Below, in pieces: positions 1 to 8,145 of a stretch of DNA of 64,000 nt. The position numbers and the translations under genes were made by a program. This DNA is from Candidatus Tiamatella incendiivivens. Lineage in GTDB: Archaea > Thermoproteota > Thermoprotei_A > Sulfolobales > Acidilobaceae. Position 1 is the stretch's first letter. Each line of letters begins with the position of its first letter. The notes below the pieces were generated by a model that worked only from the letters and a program-made list of their open reading frames with translations, was not told the origin of the DNA and searched no databases. The DNA lies in the NCBI GenBank assembly GCA_015522635.1, contig WALW01000027.1, positions 151,108 to 215,107 of the forward strand. The letters are read 5' to 3'.

Positions 1-184
1 TATCAGTTATCGACAACTCTTGTCTAAGCATGTTCATTACATCACTTAACGGTCTCCCGGGAGGGATGTAAAGACTTAATAATACTGTTGCTGGTTCTTT
101 CCATTTCTTCAATTCTCTTATAATGTCTTGTAAATCCCTTTTAGTTGCTTGAAGCCTAGTTTCAACCTTCTCCAAACCGCACAC
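1..184 (-). CDS. prf1: Peptide chain release factor aRF1, N-terminal part (runs off the window)
   Basis: Reading the minus strand from base 184 (GTG; TTG at 175 is also possible) gives a short helical start followed by [20 protein letters not shown], the hallmark N-terminus of archaeal/eukaryotic class I release factor aRF1/eRF1. The protein recognises all three stop codons in the ribosomal A site and triggers peptide release. Only about 60 residues of the N-terminal stop-codon-recognition domain are inside the window; the NIKS and GGQ motifs would lie beyond base 1. It is divergent from the YrdC gene at 256, and the roughly 70-base gap contains AT-rich TATA-like stretches that could serve both. 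Confidence 0.88.
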   Translation of the reverse strand, partial: MCGLEKVETRLQATKRDLQDIIRELKKWKEPATVLLSLYIPPGRPLSDVMNMLRQELSITD

Positions 185-255
185 CCTATTATTTCAATAT
201 CTATAAAACCATGTTTAAAGTTAAGTGAGGTATACCCTGTTTTTTAATTAGAAGG

Positions 256-864
256 ATGAGTGTCATGGCACAAATAGTATCAATATCAGAAGACACTTGC
301 TTACCAGCCGCTGTCAAGAAACTTGCTAATCAAATACTAGCCAAAGATGGGCTCTTAGTATACCCTACAGATACTCTGTACGGTCTTGGAACGAGAATCA
401 CTAGCACAGGGCTAAGGAATGTATTTACAGTTAAGCTACGTCCTGGAAATACGAAACCTCCCATATTGATAAGCGAAACACATATAGCCCTCAAACTAGT
501 TGAACCTAGCGATCTCCTTTGGGATTTAGCAGTAAAATACTGGCCCGGCCCATTGACTATAGTTGCAAAAGCATCTGAAAATGCGCCTGATCCCTTAAAA
601 GATTGGGGTTATATCGGAGTCCGTCTACCTGATAGTTGTATTGCAAGAGAACTCGCCAGGCTTGCCGGCGGCTATATTATAGGTACATCAGCAAATGTTT
701 CCGGTAGTCCTACTCCTTCTACAGTAAGGAAGATATATGAAATCTTTAGAGATACCATAGAACTATATATAGATGCGGGTCCAAGATTCGGCCCTGCTTC
801 GACAGTAGTTATGATAGAAGATAACACTCTTAAAATCCTCAGAAAAGGAGTATTATTACCGTAA
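256..864 (+). CDS. tsaC: Sua5/YrdC-family threonylcarbamoyl-AMP synthase
   Basis: A 202-residue single-domain YrdC protein. The family makes threonylcarbamoyl-AMP from Thr, bicarbonate and ATP, the first step of t6A formation at position 37 of ANN-decoding tRNAs; KEOPS finishes the reaction. The nucleotide/threonine cleft is recognisable: VYPTDTLYGLG near residue 36, the KLRPGNTKPP segment near residue 60 (KxR-type motif) and the TSANVSGSPTP loop near residue 144. It lacks the extra C-terminal Sua5 domain, so it is the short form. A Cgi121-like gene, another component of this pathway, lies at 20447. Confidence 0.9.
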   Translation: MSVMAQIVSISEDTCLPAAVKKLANQILAKDGLLVYPTDTLYGLGTRITSTGLRNVFTVKLRPGNTKPPILISETHIALKLVEPSDLLWDLAVKYWPGPLTIVAKASENAPDPLKDWGYIGVRLPDSCIARELARLAGGYIIGTSANVSGSPTPSTVRKIYEIFRDTIELYIDAGPRFGPASTVVMIEDNTLKILRKGVLLP

Positions 865-915
865 TACCAAGCCATCCTTATTACAATGACATAAAAACAC
901 TAAACATTTCTATGG

Positions 916-1236
916 GTGCACAACTACTTGATCGAAATAACCGTATATAAAGGCTTAGACTCAAACAGCACTATTACATGGAGGTTAGTTAAGGATCTAA
1001 TCATCACAATTAGCAAAGAATACGAGTTGGATATAAAACTAGATGTCATAGAGGTCCCAACAATTGAGTATAACAGGCTTCCAAAAGTAGCTGTAAATGG
1101 TGAAATCTTAGTAGAAGGCAGAATACCTGGGGTTGATGAACTGATTAATGCCATCTTTGACGTAATAAAGGGGAAAAGTGTACTTGGCCCGGCAGGATTC
1201 CCGTTACCTGCACCAGAAACAATGGCTGATATATAA
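916..1236 (+). CDS. Small conserved protein with a possible thioredoxin-like fold
   Basis: A 106-residue protein starting at GTG, about 50 bases after tsaC on the same strand. The pattern of an N-terminal beta strand (YLIEITVYKG), a helix, a second strand (LDIKLDVIEV), then a VAVNGEILVEGRIPG segment and a final helix resembles the beta-alpha-beta order of thioredoxin-like domains, where the loop before 'VAVNG' usually holds a cis-proline. No CxxC redox motif is present, so oxidoreductase activity is unlikely. I do not recognise a named family; function unknown. Confidence 0.6.
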   Translation: MHNYLIEITVYKGLDSNSTITWRLVKDLIITISKEYELDIKLDVIEVPTIEYNRLPKVAVNGEILVEGRIPGVDELINAIFDVIKGKSVLGPAGFPLPAPETMADI

Positions 1237-1248
1237 GGCTACTTCCAG

Positions 1249-2190
1249 CTACTTAATGAAAACCGAAAGTATAGCCTTTTGTGCGTGAAGCCTATTCTCA
1301 GCCTGATCCCATACAATACTCATTGGCCCATCAATTACGTCGTCAGTAACCTCTTCACCTCTATGGGCTGGAAGACAATGCATGAATAAAGCTCTAGAAG
1401 CATGCCTCATTAGAGAAGCATTAACCTGATAGTTTCTCAAGATAGCCTCTTTCTCTTCAGCCTTTTCCTCTTGTCCCATACTAACCCAAACATCAGTATA
1501 GACCACATCAGCTCCTCTCACCGCCTCAACAGGATCCTCAATAACATCAATGAATCCGCCAGTCTCTTCAGCAGTAGAGAGAGAATATCCTAGGAGTTCC
1601 CTATTTGGATAAAGCTCCTTCGGAGATGCTATCATTAATACCATGCCAAGCTTAGATGCTGCTATCATAAGACTATTTAATACATTATCAGTTCCATCAC
1701 CTACAAACGTGATCTTAACGCCCTTCAGTCTCCCAAGTTTCTCGTATATAGTCATTAGATCAGCCATTATCTGAGCCGGATGCGAGAGATCACTCAAAGC
1801 ATTAATTACGGGTGAATCAGAATAGGCTGCCAGTTCTTCAAGGTCTTTATGGGAATTCACTCTTGCTACAATACCATCTAGATACCTTGACAATACCCTG
1901 GCAGTATCAGCTATCGTCTCTCCCCGTCCTAACTGAAGTTCATTCCAGCCTAGATAGAGTGGATGGGCACCTAATTGATAAGCAGCAATGTCGAAGCTTA
2001 TCCTAGTCCTAGTACTAGGCTTCTGGAACAAGAGACCTATACTTCTACCTTCAAGCACCCTAAGCTTCCTCTCGCCCATATAAGATCTTCTCTTAAGGTC
2101 TAATCCCAGCTGTATTAACTGAAAGATCTCTTCTCCCTGGAAATCCCTCAAACATAGGAAGTCTTTGCCTTCCAAGTCATATAATGACAT
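1249..2190 (-). CDS. argF: Ornithine carbamoyltransferase
   Basis: A 313-residue enzyme that condenses carbamoyl phosphate with ornithine to give citrulline in arginine synthesis. The carbamoyl-phosphate motif STRTR is at about residue 59, HPAQ at about residue 138, and the ornithine-binding [11 protein letters not shown] signature near residue 270; HCLP distinguishes OTCase from aspartate carbamoyltransferase. Length is typical of the family. The start ([14 protein letters not shown]) fits archaeal homologues. No other arginine gene is visible in this window. Confidence 0.95.
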   Translation of the reverse strand: MSLYDLEGKDFLCLRDFQGEEIFQLIQLGLDLKRRSYMGERKLRVLEGRSIGLLFQKPSTRTRISFDIAAYQLGAHPLYLGWNELQLGRGETIADTARVLSRYLDGIVARVNSHKDLEELAAYSDSPVINALSDLSHPAQIMADLMTIYEKLGRLKGVKITFVGDGTDNVLNSLMIAASKLGMVLMIASPKELYPNRELLGYSLSTAEETGGFIDVIEDPVEAVRGADVVYTDVWVSMGQEEKAEEKEAILRNYQVNASLMRHASRALFMHCLPAHRGEEVTDDVIDGPMSIVWDQAENRLHAQKAILSVFIK

Positions 2191-2287
2191 AGTCTACACC
2201 CGCATTTGTATGTGGACCTGCTTGCATTTATTAACACTCTACCAAGCAATTCCTCCACGGTGGAAGATATTGTCATATGCTAGAAAA

Positions 2288-2566
2288 ATGGCTGATAGAT
2301 CTGTCAAGGAAGCTTTATTCCAACAAGTGGAAGAGAATATCCCCATAGATGACGTGGTTGAATGGTTATATGAGGACTTCGGAGTGCATGCTGGACGGAA
2401 AAAATGGAGTAACCTAAAAAGAGCAACCCTGAAATCAACGGATATCAAACCGCAAGATATGGCCATACTATTAATGGACCATGATATACAACCAAATGAA
2501 GGGGCTTGGGATGTCCAGCCTAGAAGAGGTCTGTCAACTAATCCGAAACCTAGCCAAGATAGCTGA
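2288..2566 (+). CDS. Small hypothetical protein upstream of a wHTH regulator
   Basis: An open frame of about 92 residues from an internal ATG (MADRSVKEALFQQ). A longer reading from 2165 exists, but its first 40 residues look non-coding and overlap the argF start. The N-terminal half is acidic and helical, with a basic patch (GRKKWSNLKRATLK). It overlaps the next gene by about 55-85 bases in another frame, which suggests translational coupling or that its tail is not real. I do not recognise a family. Confidence 0.45.
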   Translation: MADRSVKEALFQQVEENIPIDDVVEWLYEDFGVHAGRKKWSNLKRATLKSTDIKPQDMAILLMDHDIQPNEGAWDVQPRRGLSTNPKPSQDS

Positions 2567-3143
2567 ACCTCGGAGAAACATTTACCCAGGCTTTAATAAG
2601 GCACACGTCTTCCTAGCCATAACATGGGTCTCGCAGTCTCCTAAAAGCAGGCTTTTCCTAGAGAAAAATCTAGATATCGGCGAAGCATCTGTTAAAACAC
2701 TGATCAAACGGTTAAAAGAGGAAGGTTTGATCGAAACTAGCAAACACTCAGGGTCCATGGTAACAGAGAAAGGAATGCGAATTGCCACGAAGCTAGTGTC
2801 CCAAATAAGAATATACAGGGCTACCTGTAATCCAACTAGTGAGAATGATCTCCTAACACTTATACCAAGTATACCTCCTCCAAAAGAAATGGTAGAAGTC
2901 TATGTTGTAAGAGACTATCTAGTTAGATCAGGATGTAATATATCCCTTATAGGAGGTTACACTCCAAAGAAACTGTACGCCCCTGGTGTAGACATACGTT
3001 ATCTTAATAGTATCAGAAAATGTATTGAGGAATCATCTAATCTAGGACTATATAATGATCAAGGAGTTTTTGTGTTTTTCCCGAGGGATAGCCTCTCTAA
3101 GTGCCTAGACGGAATATTTTCATTCTTCTTGTCTTTATGTTAA
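2511..3143 (+). CDS. Winged-helix transcriptional regulator (DUF4443-type C-terminus)
   Basis: About 210 residues. The N-terminal 80 residues form a winged helix: a helix, then DIGEASVKTLIKRLKEEGLIE as recognition helix plus wing, then a beta hairpin. The C-terminal half (PPPKEMVEVYVVRDYLVRSG...NISLIGGYTPKKLYAPG) looks like the DUF4443-type ligand/assembly domain found on archaeal regulators. ATGs at 2481 and 2496 are alternative starts; none has a strong Shine-Dalgarno match. The target genes are unknown. Its stop codon TAA lies inside the first of several GTTAAC motifs. Confidence 0.65.
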   Translation: MSSLEEVCQLIRNLAKIAEPRRNIYPGFNKAHVFLAITWVSQSPKSRLFLEKNLDIGEASVKTLIKRLKEEGLIETSKHSGSMVTEKGMRIATKLVSQIRIYRATCNPTSENDLLTLIPSIPPPKEMVEVYVVRDYLVRSGCNISLIGGYTPKKLYAPGVDIRYLNSIRKCIEESSNLGLYNDQGVFVFFPRDSLSKCLDGIFSFFLSLC

Positions 3144-3171
3144 CTCAAAAATGTTAACCGGGGAGTTAACA
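3137..3171. repeat. Cluster of GTTAAC half-sites with a palindrome
   Basis: Three GTTAAC hexamers stand at 3139, 3153 and 3165. The last two form an interrupted palindrome (3152-3171: TGTTAAC, a six-base spacer CGGGGA, then GTTAACA). The same 18-base unit recurs in inverted orientation at 4235-4252, on the other side of the probable whiP gene. This arrangement suits a protein-binding site, either origin recognition or autoregulation. Confidence 0.6.
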
Positions 3172-3378
3172 AACTATTAGTTTAAAAGTATAACCTACTA
3201 CTTCCAAAGAGCTCTAATTATTGTAAGATGAAATAATTATAAAAAGTGTAATACATCAAGTATTATTGTAAGATGAAATTTGATCATTATACAAAAACCT
3301 GTCGTAATACTCATATAAAGGCATATATCAGATTATATTGATAGTTACGATAATATCTACTGAGGTAGATGTAGTGGA
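3144..3378. other. Candidate replication origin (AT-rich gap next to whiP)
   Basis: This 235-base gap lies between the convergent stops of the DUF4443 regulator and the probable whiP gene. It is clearly richer in A+T than its surroundings and holds the GTTAAC palindrome plus two 18-base direct repeats (3217-3234 and 3262-3279). In crenarchaea the WhiP initiator gene often lies beside a chromosomal origin (Sulfolobus oriC3 is the known case). I did not see a canonical Orc1/Cdc6 origin-recognition-box sequence, so the origin call rests on context and repeats. Confidence 0.4.
3217..3279. repeat. Two 18-base direct repeats
   Basis: The 18-mer ATTATTGTAAGATGAAAT occurs exactly at 3217-3234 and again at 3262-3279, a 45-base period (about four helical turns). 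No reading frame crosses them. This spacing is what would be expected of iterons or repeated binding sites for one protein. Confidence 0.75.
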
Positions 3379-4155
3379 TTATGCTATAGTAGAATTCTCT
3401 TTTCTGCACATATCCTCTATGTATGCCTTTACTCTACGGGTAAATCCTACTCGGATGCCTAGCCTACGATCATTATATATATAAACGATCTGCTTTGTTT
3501 GCAAATCCCTTGTAACCTTGAGGATAAACGGTAGTTCTGCATGAAGCTTTTCCTGGATTTGATCTAGATACATATATGATGATCCCCAATTGGCTAAGTT
3601 GTCTACTAATATTTGAAGCACTTCTAGTTCTTCTTCATTTAACCTCTGTTTTAGTATGTTAAATACGCATTGAGGGTCAATGTTTCCTAATTGTACCCGA
3701 ATTTTTTGTGGTTTATTGTCTGATTGTTTGGTTTGATTAACAATGAATGACAACAATTCACTTGTTTCCTGGGATCTTAAAGGTTTTTTCTTGTGGTTTT
3801 TTGTCTGATGTTTATTTTCTCCTAGAAGCTGTTTGGCTATAGCTACATACTCACTGAATCTAGTTGCAAGGGTTCTTTCCACAATGCTTTTAGCATAGTC
3901 TTCCCCCTTTGGAGTCAGATACCACAAACCGTTACTATATTCTAGGTATCCTCTAGTTCTCCAGTACGATAGGTAGCTTGATACGTATTTTGTTTCAACC
4001 CCAACAACCTGAGCGATCTCAGCAGCTCTCATGGGTTTGGATAGTAGGAGGACTAGTGCAGCTTCTATAATTTTGCTCCTAGGACCTCCCCGGGTCTTTG
4101 TTGACTTAGCTACCTCTTCTGCAATGTATTCAAGCAAATTCCTGTAGTCGTTCAC
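3379..4155 (-). CDS. whiP: Probable replication initiator WhiP (two winged-helix domains)
   Basis: A 258-residue protein with an N-terminal winged helix (about residues 25-95: SKIIEAALVLLLSKPMRAAE, then the recognition helix in ETKYVSSYLSYWRTRGYLEY and a wing in GLWYLTPKGED), a basic low-complexity linker (about 115-150) and a second winged helix at the C-terminus (about 170-250). This two-wHTH layout and the sequence feel of the first domain match the crenarchaeal Cdt1-like initiator WhiP. The neighbouring repeat-bearing gap and the DNA-repair gene nreA support a replication role. Its promoter region contains a copy of the GTTAAC-spacer-GTTAA(C/T) site, suggesting autoregulation. It could instead be an ordinary wHTH regulator. 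Confidence 0.62.
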   Translation of the reverse strand: MNDYRNLLEYIAEEVAKSTKTRGGPRSKIIEAALVLLLSKPMRAAEIAQVVGVETKYVSSYLSYWRTRGYLEYSNGLWYLTPKGEDYAKSIVERTLATRFSEYVAIAKQLLGENKHQTKNHKKKPLRSQETSELLSFIVNQTKQSDNKPQKIRVQLGNIDPQCVFNILKQRLNEEELEVLQILVDNLANWGSSYMYLDQIQEKLHAELPFILKVTRDLQTKQIVYIYNDRRLGIRVGFTRRVKAYIEDMCRKENSTIA

Positions 4156-4234
4156 ATCTACCCCTTGAAGTATATTGGATTTGAGACAAGAATATGAGGA
4201 TCTTCTCGGTATTACTTTGTCTTTTATTGTCTTC

Positions 4235-4252
4235 GTTAACTCCCCAGTTAAT
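4235..4252. promoter_or_regulatory. GTTAAC inverted site upstream of whiP
   Basis: The segment GTTAAC-TCCCCA-GTTAAT matches the reverse complement of the palindrome at 3153-3170 at 16 of 18 positions. It lies between the nreA stop codon and the start of whiP, where an operator or initiator-binding site would be placed. Confidence 0.5.
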
Positions 4253-4254
4253 CT

Positions 4255-5487
4255 TCAGGGTAACCATTTATCTAGTCTGGATTGTAGGCATGCCTTTCTG
4301 ATAAGATAGCTTTCCTTAACTAGTTTCTTAACATCATATCTAACATATTTGTTTAAGGCTTCTATAAGTTCTTGTATAGTTCTTGGTTTGTTAACTGGAG
4401 GGTGAACAAGCGCTTTTCTCACAGTCTCACGGATTTGCCAGTTACCAACAGGAGCATAGTATGAGGGGAATACTTCTCTTATAATCAAAACAGCAGCTTG
4501 GCGATGAAGACTGTATAGTTTCTCTACTACTGATAATCTAGCAGCCAGATAGCCTCCATCAATTTTATCAAATTTACCTCTATGATCTTCTTGGACCTTA
4601 ACTATGGCTGGCTTATCATAGCTTGGAACCCATGGCGTTGAGGGGTACCATATTTCTATCCATTCCGCTTCATATAATTCTGGTAGGAAAATAATCGTAT
4701 AGGAGTTTCCAATGTAATATCTATAGTATAGCTGGGCTTCATTGATAATGGAATATGATCTTATTTCACGTATCATTCTATCGGCTATGATAGAGTCTAC
4801 GGCAGTTATTCCCCATCTAGTAGGAACTATTTTCCTATTCCTCAATGTACCGGTCATTCCTAGAGTGAATGCCTTGATAATATTGTAAATATTGATGCCA
4901 TGCCTATATAGATACCAAACTGCTTTACTGGATTTTATGTCGTCTGTAAGAATCTTCTCGATAGGCTTTGGAATACAGGGGTTTTCTTCAATAGTAACCT
5001 TTCTTGCCGGAGATGCTGGACCCATGGGTTTAGTTGTTCCGTTAAATACAAGGGAAGGCTTGGGTTTTCTCTCTAATATGACCTCCGAGGATACAGGTTT
5101 AATAGAGACAGCTGCTAGGGAGAGCTCTTTGTTATACAATTCCCAAGGATGTATTGCTTCTATCCTAATAATGCCTGATATGGTTTGAGATCGTAAAGCG
5201 ATTATTCTTCGCAGTGAGTACTCTTTATTAGCCCATGTTAGGGGGTCATCGTGGATGGATGGATTAGTGGATCCCGGAGTAGTTGTATAGTAAAGTCTTA
5301 CATATGGGTAACCGTGTTCTCCTACTAGCACTGATGGCGGGGTAGGTGCCTCCACATCGTTGTCTTTAATTAACTGAACTCCATGAACCTGCCATTTATA
5401 TCTCTCTAGAAGCGGGCAGTATGGGAGGCCGCAAAGCCGTTTATACCCCTTGCATTTAGCGCATAATGAGGGGTTTATCCTAGTCAC
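4255..5487 (-). CDS. nreA: NreA-type DNA repair protein with zinc finger and PIP box
   Basis: A 410-residue member of the archaeal Nre family, implicated in DNA-damage tolerance through PCNA. The N-terminus carries a cysteine cluster (CAKCKGYKRLCGLPYCP, residues 8-24) that fits a zinc site. The central segment GEHGYPYVRLYYTTTPGSTN with DDPLTWANKEYSLRRIIALR is a conserved Nre block. The C-terminus ends in QSRLDKWLP, a plausible PCNA-interacting peptide (Q-x-x-L-x-x-W/F pattern). It lies directly upstream of the probable whiP gene in the same orientation. Confidence 0.85.
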   Translation of the reverse strand: MTRINPSLCAKCKGYKRLCGLPYCPLLERYKWQVHGVQLIKDNDVEAPTPPSVLVGEHGYPYVRLYYTTTPGSTNPSIHDDPLTWANKEYSLRRIIALRSQTISGIIRIEAIHPWELYNKELSLAAVSIKPVSSEVILERKPKPSLVFNGTTKPMGPASPARKVTIEENPCIPKPIEKILTDDIKSSKAVWYLYRHGINIYNIIKAFTLGMTGTLRNRKIVPTRWGITAVDSIIADRMIREIRSYSIINEAQLYYRYYIGNSYTIIFLPELYEAEWIEIWYPSTPWVPSYDKPAIVKVQEDHRGKFDKIDGGYLAARLSVVEKLYSLHRQAAVLIIREVFPSYYAPVGNWQIRETVRKALVHPPVNKPRTIQELIEALNKYVRYDVKKLVKESYLIRKACLQSRLDKWLP

Positions 5488-5489
5488 CC

Positions 5490-6680
5490 CTAGTCCTCTA
5501 TTAGTTTAAGTGACTTAGATTCGAGTTCGCTATATATTTTATCTTCAGTTTCATCTGTTAATATATAGAACTTTACTAGTAATTCATCTCCCTCTTTGAG
5601 AAGAAACGTGTCTGGGGGTAGAGGTATCCATTTCCTTGATCTATTAACTGCTAGGACTAGTCCGCCCATATCAGATAATGATAGCTCCTCGAGAGGTTTC
5701 TCTCCTCCTTCATATCTCACTCTAATAACCGTTTCTCTACTTTCCTCCCCAGCCTCCTCGACTATAAAGTGAACAGCGCCTTCTAGGACTGTTAACGCCA
5801 GCAGTTTGGCTGCATCCCCCAAACTCTCAAGGCTTTTAGCTAGAATAGCTATGGCTGGCCCGTATTCGGGCTTGTTTCTGTATTCCTTGTATGATGTAGA
5901 GAGCAGGTCAACATACATCTGGTCAATATCCTCTTCCATGTTAACAATTTCTACTGCTGCAGTCTTGTCCATGTTGAATATAGAATGGAATGCAAGATCC
6001 ATCATGAGAGAGGCTAGATTGTAAGTCTCTAAGGCTTGTTCTGCTAGAGGATCCTCTTCCACGGTCTTTTCTATACTGGTAACTAACCTTAATGTTCCAT
6101 TATCACCTAGGAATCTTGCTAGATCTTCTATCTCATCAAGGGTACCTCTAACTATGAGTATATCACCTTTTTTAATTACAAATGAGGGATCAGGGGCAAT
6201 ATTGTAGTCATTGTCCCTTCTCACAATTAAAGCATCGATACGTGAAACATTCTCCTCTATATCTGATATGGAGATTTCTTCTCTCACCATTTTCATTGCT
6301 TTTATAAGTGCTACAGTTTCTTCTCCACGTAAAAGGGAGTTTTTAACTGCTTGGCTAATACTTAATCCTTGAAGAACTACTCCTGCAATATCTCCTGCAG
6401 CATTACTTATTCTATCGAATGCTACTCCGAGATTGGCTAGGGAGACCATGTACTTTGCTTGTGAGGGAGATCTAGCTGCAAGCATTGTTTTATAGAGGAG
6501 CTTTCTCCACATTTTATCTATTATTTTCTCTATGTTAGAAACTTCTAGCGCTGCACGTTTATCATTCCATATTAGACTGTAGAAGGATAGGTCTAGTGCT
6601 ATGCTTGAATAATCTTTGGCTTCCTGCAGTATATCACGTATGGTGTCAGTCTTCAATGTAATTTTCACCGTTTTTGCCAA
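5490..6680 (-). CDS. Tandem PhoU/TrkA-C domain protein
   Basis: A 396-residue protein made of two similar halves. Each half has a PhoU-like helical bundle (about residues 10-120 and 215-300; the repeated pattern is LDLSFYSLIWND...AALEVSNIE and MDLAFHSIFNMD...AAVEIVNME) followed by a TrkA-C/RCK-C beta domain (IKKGDILIVRGTLDEIEDL and LLKEGDELLVKF). Such proteins are thought to regulate cation or phosphate transport, with the RCK-C domain binding a small ligand. The first TTG at 6680 overlaps the upstream gene by 35 bases; TTG at 6656, preceded by GGTGA, is a better-supported start. Confidence 0.8.
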   Translation of the reverse strand: MAKTVKITLKTDTIRDILQEAKDYSSIALDLSFYSLIWNDKRAALEVSNIEKIIDKMWRKLLYKTMLAARSPSQAKYMVSLANLGVAFDRISNAAGDIAGVVLQGLSISQAVKNSLLRGEETVALIKAMKMVREEISISDIEENVSRIDALIVRRDNDYNIAPDPSFVIKKGDILIVRGTLDEIEDLARFLGDNGTLRLVTSIEKTVEEDPLAEQALETYNLASLMMDLAFHSIFNMDKTAAVEIVNMEEDIDQMYVDLLSTSYKEYRNKPEYGPAIAILAKSLESLGDAAKLLALTVLEGAVHFIVEEAGEESRETVIRVRYEGGEKPLEELSLSDMGGLVLAVNRSRKWIPLPPDTFLLKEGDELLVKFYILTDETEDKIYSELESKSLKLIED

Positions 6681-7131
6681 GTATATACAGGGAAAGGGAC
6701 ACTTCCGCTACTACGGGAAGTTTTCCGGGAACATCTTTTAGGTATGTTTGAACTCCCAGTTTTTTCTCCAAGGGATCAAAACCTGCATCTGAGCCGTCGA
6801 AAACGAGAGCTGTCGATGATTCAGAGGTGTTATGTTTTCCTAGAATCTCACCGAGCTCTTGTCCAGTTCCTGTAAACAGTATGGTTAAACTTGGTTTAAC
6901 AGTCTCAACAAAATCCTCGAGGGTAGGCATGACTAATAGGGATAAACCGTTTTTGTAAGCGTATTTAAACGCGTCAGGTATACCCGTCTGAGCAGCCGCC
7001 CCGTAAATCTTAGTGTAAACAATCTCTTTTACCCCCATAGTTGAACCTATTTTAATGAAGTCCATAACGCGGCTCGGACTCGATGTATTGTTCAGTACAA
7101 GCATCACGTTTTTAGGTAACACCACTACCAC
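6646..7131 (-). CDS. Archaeal SPOUT/RecB-like protein of unknown role
   Basis: A 161-residue protein. The alternating strands and helices (NVMLVLNNTSSPSRVMDFIKIG, VKEIVYTKIYGAAAQTGIPD, LTILFTGTGQELGE, STALVFDGSDAGFDPLE) resemble an archaeal group that databases variously label 'RecB-family nuclease' or SPOUT-like. I see no PD-(D/E)XK catalytic cluster, so nuclease activity is doubtful; the fold looks more like a nucleotide- or SAM-binding alpha/beta protein. It overlaps the PhoU gene and follows the methyltransferase gene by 12 bases, so all three are probably co-transcribed. Confidence 0.6.
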   Translation of the reverse strand: MVVVLPKNVMLVLNNTSSPSRVMDFIKIGSTMGVKEIVYTKIYGAAAQTGIPDAFKYAYKNGLSLLVMPTLEDFVETVKPSLTILFTGTGQELGEILGKHNTSESSTALVFDGSDAGFDPLEKKLGVQTYLKDVPGKLPVVAEVSLSLYILGKNGENYIED

Positions 7132-7143
7132 CGATCCGAATGA

Positions 7144-8145
7144 TCATCTCTGATAAGGAGAGTTTAAAGGGTTTGGAATTTGCTCCTCTAGGAAATTAAT
7201 GGTTTTTAATGCTATTCTAAATGATAGAGGAGGAGGCACTGCTTCTCCGATCTGATTGTATTGAACGTCTTTGCTTCCAAGAAATATATGATAATCTGGG
7301 AAACCCATTAGCCTGGCTTGCTCTCGGACAGTTAAAAGTCTGTTCTCATATGGATGTATAAATTGCGAGGATCCTAGAACTGTAGGTGCTATGTGCTTGG
7401 GATTCAGCCTAATTAAATTAGGAAGCTTTCTTCCTCCAGCACCTGTATATTTGATTAAGCCTTTACCCCATTTAAGATATTTGAGTTTCTTCAATTTGCT
7501 TGGTGATAGGGTAGTGTATTCGTGGTTAGGCGGGTATGGAGAGCTTGGAGGGGGTAGTCCTTGCAGAGCTTCTTCAACCGTTATATGAGGGTTTTTTCCT
7601 AGTTCTATTCTTATATTAGATATGAAGACGCGTGTTCTTCTGCTCGGAACACCGTAATCCTCTGCTTTGATAATGTTAAAATACACGTTCTTGTAGCCGT
7701 ATCTGACGAGTTCTCTCCTTATGGAGTCTTTAATTTCATTTACTAGGATACCTTTAACATTTTCTATGAAGAAGATTTTGGGCTGTACCTCACCTATTAT
7801 TCGTATAGCGTGAAGGAATAACTGGCCGGAAGGGTCACGATACAGTCTATCAATAGGGTGCTTCTGCCTTTTAGGATTTGCTCCAGTAAACGGTTCACAA
7901 GGTGGGCTAGCTATTATTACATCTGTATTGTCACGGCATCCAACGTATTCTAAAATAGTATCGAAGGTTATTTTCTTAATATCTTCTGATAGAACTATGG
8001 AATGAGGGAAATTTTCCTTGTATGTTTTAGAAGCAGCTGGGTGATTTTCTACTGCTAATACACTCTTGAACCCAGCTTCTTCGAATCCTCGGGAGAAACC
8101 TCCTGCTCCCGAAAACAGGTCAATAAGTCTATAGTTGAGTTTCAT
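7144..8145 (-). CDS. DNA (cytosine-5-)-methyltransferase
   Basis: About 333 residues carrying the ordered motifs of C5-cytosine methyltransferases. SAM-binding motif I DLFSGAGGFSRGF is near residue 9, the catalytic Cys is in ASPPCEPFTGAN (motif IV, near 80), ENVKG (VI) is near 128, RRTRVF (VIII) is near 165, REQARLMGFPD (IX) is near 270 and GEAVPPPLS (X) is near 300. The target-recognition region between VIII and IX is short. The start at ATG 8145 is preceded by GCGGG; a TTG at 8175 would overlap tfe further. No restriction endonuclease is adjacent, and the gene sits inside a housekeeping operon between tfe and a SPOUT-like gene, so it looks like an orphan methylase. Confidence 0.92.
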   Translation of the reverse strand: MKLNYRLIDLFSGAGGFSRGFEEAGFKSVLAVENHPAASKTYKENFPHSIVLSEDIKKITFDTILEYVGCRDNTDVIIASPPCEPFTGANPKRQKHPIDRLYRDPSGQLFLHAIRIIGEVQPKIFFIENVKGILVNEIKDSIRRELVRYGYKNVYFNIIKAEDYGVPSRRTRVFISNIRIELGKNPHITVEEALQGLPPPSSPYPPNHEYTTLSPSKLKKLKYLKWGKGLIKYTGAGGRKLPNLIRLNPKHIAPTVLGSSQFIHPYENRLLTVREQARLMGFPDYHIFLGSKDVQYNQIGEAVPPPLSFRIALKTINFLEEQIPNPLNSPYQR

